Shown piece by piece: positions 60,918 through 64,000 of a DNA stretch of 64,000 nt. The translations under genes and the position numbers were made by a program. Under the pieces are notes generated by a model. It was not told the origin of the DNA, did no database searches, and saw nothing but the letters and a program-made list of their open reading frames with translations. Origin of the DNA: Brachypodium distachyon (taxonomy: Eukaryota; Streptophyta; Magnoliopsida; Poales; Poaceae); the NCBI RefSeq assembly GCF_000005505.3, contig NC_016133.3:53595237-53659236 (forward strand), in the 5' to 3' direction. Within the stretch, counting starts at the first letter, position 1, and the number at the start of each line of letters is the position of its first letter.

Positions 60918-63900
60918 ATGGCGCCCTCCTTGCTCGTCTCGGCGAGCCAAATCCTTGCCGTTGACGGCCGGGGAGGCCGTAGGAGGCGCCTGGTCATCGC
61001 CAATTCCGGCGGTGCCGGCACTCCCCCGAAACTGGTGACTTTCCTCGGTAAGGGAGGCTCCGGCAAGACCACGGCGGCGGCCCTTGCTGCTCAGGTAACA
61101 ACCATCCCTTTCTCCCGTGCTTGTCCTGTTGTTATGTTATGGAACATTGTAGAATTTGTTGTGGGCTCGCTGCTGCGCTGGTAATAGCCAAGGCTGAATT
61201 GCAATGTACGTGAGAAGATACTAATTAGCATAGCAGACCAGATGAATACACGATTTAGCACCTGAGATGCTTTGAGCTGGGTGGATACATTGTAGCATTT
61301 GATTAGATAAATCTACACGATGGGTTGTATTATCGAATGGCGTATCGAGTTTGAATTGGGTTGTATGACTCAGCTTTGCAGTTTCCACTGTGTACTATTT
61401 AGATTCATGAAATAGTTCCCTTAAACTTTGTTTTTCTCCACGTTTTAGTATTATGCAAGTGAAGGCCTGAAGACATGCCTAATTATTCAGTCCCAAGACC
61501 CAACCGCAGAGCAATTGATGGGCTGTAAGATTGGGAACTCGCTGACTGAATGTACTGCTAATCTTTCGACCATAAAGCTGGAGACTAGTAAAGTAAAATG
61601 CTTTGTTCAAGTGTTTCCCTGTGGGTATTTCATATTTATATTGTATCACACACTAAAAAACAATCTTGGTGGTAAAGGGTGCTTTCTGATTTAATTACAG
61701 ATGCTACTTGAACCCCTTGATCGGTTGAAGAAAGTAGATGCCCAGAGCAATCTTACTCAAGGAGTCCTTGAAGGGGTAGGTGATTTACTTTGCTATAGTA
61801 TCGGAGATGTGGATAAATCAGTCATTTTGGGTTGCTGTTTTTTATAGGATAGATTGTAGGAGAGGAGCTTGGAGTCTTACCTGGAATGGATTCGATCTGC
61901 TCAGTCTTATCCCTTCAGAAGCTGCTTAACTTTTTTTCCACTGGAAGGAGTAGTTCACAAGGAGAATTTGATGTGGTAGTGTATGACTGCAATAATACCG
62001 AGGAAATTCTACGGCTCATCGGTGCTACTGAGCGGGCAAGGTATAGGTTATCCTTGCTTGGCTTTAACCTTACATTCACCCAGGATTATACAATTTAATG
62101 TTGCTGCTACACAAAAGACAGATCTTACTTGAGGTATGTGAGGGAGCTAGCAGAGAAGACCGATGTAGGAAGACTGGCTTCTCCATCATTACTAAAACTA
62201 ATTTATGATGCTGCAAGACCAAATGGTAGATCTAGTGAAGTAAGAATGAGTGCAGAGATATGGAAGGAAATTGAACAACTCCTTGATGTAAGTTACTCCG
62301 GTTTAAGAAAAATACGAGTATATGTTACCCAGTGCATATATATTCTACTATTTGTTAAATATTAGATTAACCTGCTAAATTTTGTAGCGAGTCTCGCTTT
62401 GGTTTGCCGATCCCTCAAAACTCGCATGCTTTCTCATCATGGATCCCAGGGGATCGATCTCAGTGTCTTCTGCACTAAGATACTGGGGGTGCACCATCCA
62501 AGCTGGTGCACAAATATGTGGAGCGTTTGGTTATGCTGAAGACCCCTCTCTAATGCACCAAGAAGTTGCTGAGAAGTTTTTGCCACTGTCTTTCTCAGCT
62601 CTGCCGTTTCTGCCAACTGATTCTTCTGCAGATTGGGGCAAAGCACTAAATTCATTGAGCCAAGATACGAAGGATCTATTGAGGAATAAAAGCAACCAGA
62701 TTTATCCTTCAGTTAGTTTTGATACTGTACAGAAGTCTGTAACCCTTTTCATGCCAGGATTTGATAAGTCTGAAATTAAACTATACCAGGTATGGGCCAT
62801 ATTGCTACTGACCTCTGTCTTAATTTTGTTGGCTTCATTGTATATGCTAGTCAACTAATTAGGAAAAATTATGTTAAATAATATCTCTAGTTAGTTTTAC
62901 TTCTCTAGAGATAATTCTATCTTGATATAAATTTGCATGGCTTTCCTTAAGTATTCAGTGACAAGAAAGGTAGAATCCCTAAAACAATAACAAAGAAGCT
63001 GAATGGAGCCTCTACTTGACAATTATCACTAGGGTGCTGAACTGCCTGATAGTGTTCAAATGAACGCACGGTTCCTAGCAATTGACATCCAGATCACTCT
63101 CATTTTCACTAATTCAGCTGAATGGCTGGTCAAATTATTTTAGATAGTTTTCGGTATCAAATCTACTTTTAAGCTTGTTCATTTTCTTTAGTAGTTAGCA
63201 AGCCAAACTTTTCTTAGCAGTTCCAGAAATCCAATGTGCTAGTACTGAAACCATGTATGTCTTCCTGTCATCCTGTGTACTGCTGATTCCTGCATCTAGC
63301 TGTCTGCTTCTCCATACCAACCATGACCGATTTCAAATGAATTTGGCACAGGCAACTTGGTTCCTTGGTTGCAGCACAAAAGGAACTTGTAAAGTGTGTG
63401 ATGCCAAAACTAGGTCTATATGTACACCAATTTAGGTCAAAGGCGAGTAGTTGGTTGTGATCTCAAGGTCATCGGCCAATATGATCTAAAACGTGCTCCC
63501 TCCGATTCTAAATTCTTGACTCAAATTTGCCCAAATATGGATGTATCTATTCTTAAAAAACGTCTAGATACATGTAATATTTCGACAACAATTTAGGATC
63601 GGAGGGAATATTTCCAAGTGCTTACGGTCTTGTACCCTATCTGCATGTTTGAGCATTTTTATGGTCACCTGAGGTTTCAGTGAAACAGTTGCGAAGAATC
63701 TTTCCAGATTTTTACAAGATATCAGTGATTTTAGTTTTTATGATTGTTGGTGTCAATACTTAAAATATGTCTGACCTGTTCGTTTATCTGAAAATGCAGT
63801 ATAGAGGTGGCTCAGAGTTACTGATCGAGGCCGGGGATCAGAGGCGCGTCATAAAGCTGCCCCCAGCGATGCAGGGGAAGGTTGGGGGCGCCAAGTTCAT

Positions 63901-63931
63901 CGACAGGAACCTTCTTGTTAGCATCCGGTAG
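60918..63931 (+). CDS. ArsA/GET3-like plastid ATPase with C-terminal HSP20-like domain (At1g26090 type)
   Basis: Predicted plastid P-loop ATPase of the ArsA/GET3 family. Exons 60918-61094, 61449-61592, 61701-61775, 61853-62040, 62122-62287, 62388-62789 and 63800-63931 are phase-consistent and give 427 aa. Residues 1 to about 36 are a basic, Ser/Ala-containing transit peptide ([25 protein letters not shown]). The deviant Walker A motif is GKGGSGKTT (44-52), with the extra Lys typical of ArsA/MinD ATPases. [17 protein letters not shown] is the switch/A-loop region, where GET3 has a DTAPTGHTLR-type sequence. The Cys pair that binds zinc in cytosolic GET3 is not evident. The C-terminal 75 residues ([46 protein letters not shown]) form the ArsA_HSP20 domain. 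Its role is uncertain (membrane-protein targeting or chaperoning). Intron 6 carries a Stowaway. Confidence 0.92.
63496..63607. mobile_element. Stowaway MITE in ArsA-like gene intron 6
   Basis: Ends CTCCCTCCGATTCTAAATTC and AATTTAGGATCGGAGGGA. The interior GGATGTATCTATTCTTAAAA and AACGTCTAGATACATGTAAT are shared with the other family members in this window. Confidence 0.88.
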
Positions 63932-64000
63932 GCGGCAGCATGCAGGGCGCTCGGTGATCCACAACTCGGAAGACTGTCTCGGCAGATCAAACCGAGTACA
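63932..64000. other. 3' flank of the ArsA-like gene
   Basis: Start of the 3' UTR; the window ends here. Confidence 0.6.

Overview
This is nuclear DNA of a grass, most likely a pooid (wheat, barley or Brachypodium relative). The genes have many introns with plant-type GT-AG borders. The proteins are typical angiosperm families. Introns and spacers are full of Stowaway-type MITEs with the CTCCCTCCGT terminal motif flanked by TA. No bacterial or organellar features, rRNA genes or CRISPR arrays were seen.

Layout. 1-9.2 kb: no recognisable gene; short repeats and MITEs. 9.2-10.2 kb (+): two-exon class I RSL bHLH factor (RHD6/RSL1 type, root-hair control). 10.2-17.3 kb: spacer with a Stowaway MITE and a probable non-autonomous Helitron. 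17.3-19.5 kb (+): seven-exon receptor-like kinase of the DUF26/S-domain clade with a transmembrane helix but almost no ectodomain. 24.0-25.6 kb (+): two-exon GPI-anchored protein of the At4g28100/SPARK type. 26.7-28.5 kb: transposon cluster (a Pack-MULE carrying a broken pectate lyase fragment inside a Stowaway MITE, then another MITE and a hAT MITE). 29.2-39.9 kb (+): organellar RECG helicase, 16 coding exons, about 986 aa. 40.8-46.5 kb (+): HSP70-17, the ER GRP170/HYOU1-type chaperone, 14 exons, 886 aa, ending in HDEL. 47.2-50.8 kb (-): a conserved plant protein of unknown function, at least nine exons, 5' end unresolved. 51.6-55.4 kb: GC-rich repetitive spacer. 55.8-57.3 kb (+): PIF/Harbinger (HARBI1-like) transposase relic directly followed by a 5'-truncated PPR pseudogene. 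59.2-60.7 kb (-): the intact intronless PPR gene from which that pseudogene derives. 60.9-63.9 kb (+): ArsA/GET3-like plastid ATPase with a C-terminal HSP20-like domain, head to head with the PPR gene (235 bp between start codons).

These are ordinary eukaryotic neighbours, not an operon. RECG, the PPR protein and the ArsA-like ATPase are predicted organellar. HSP70-17, the GPI protein and the kinase belong to the ER or cell-surface route. The most interesting structure is in the mobile DNA: nested insertion with gene capture, and the inverted PPR duplicate next to a transposase relic. Exon borders were inferred by eye from splice consensus, reading phase and remembered family sequences; no search was run.
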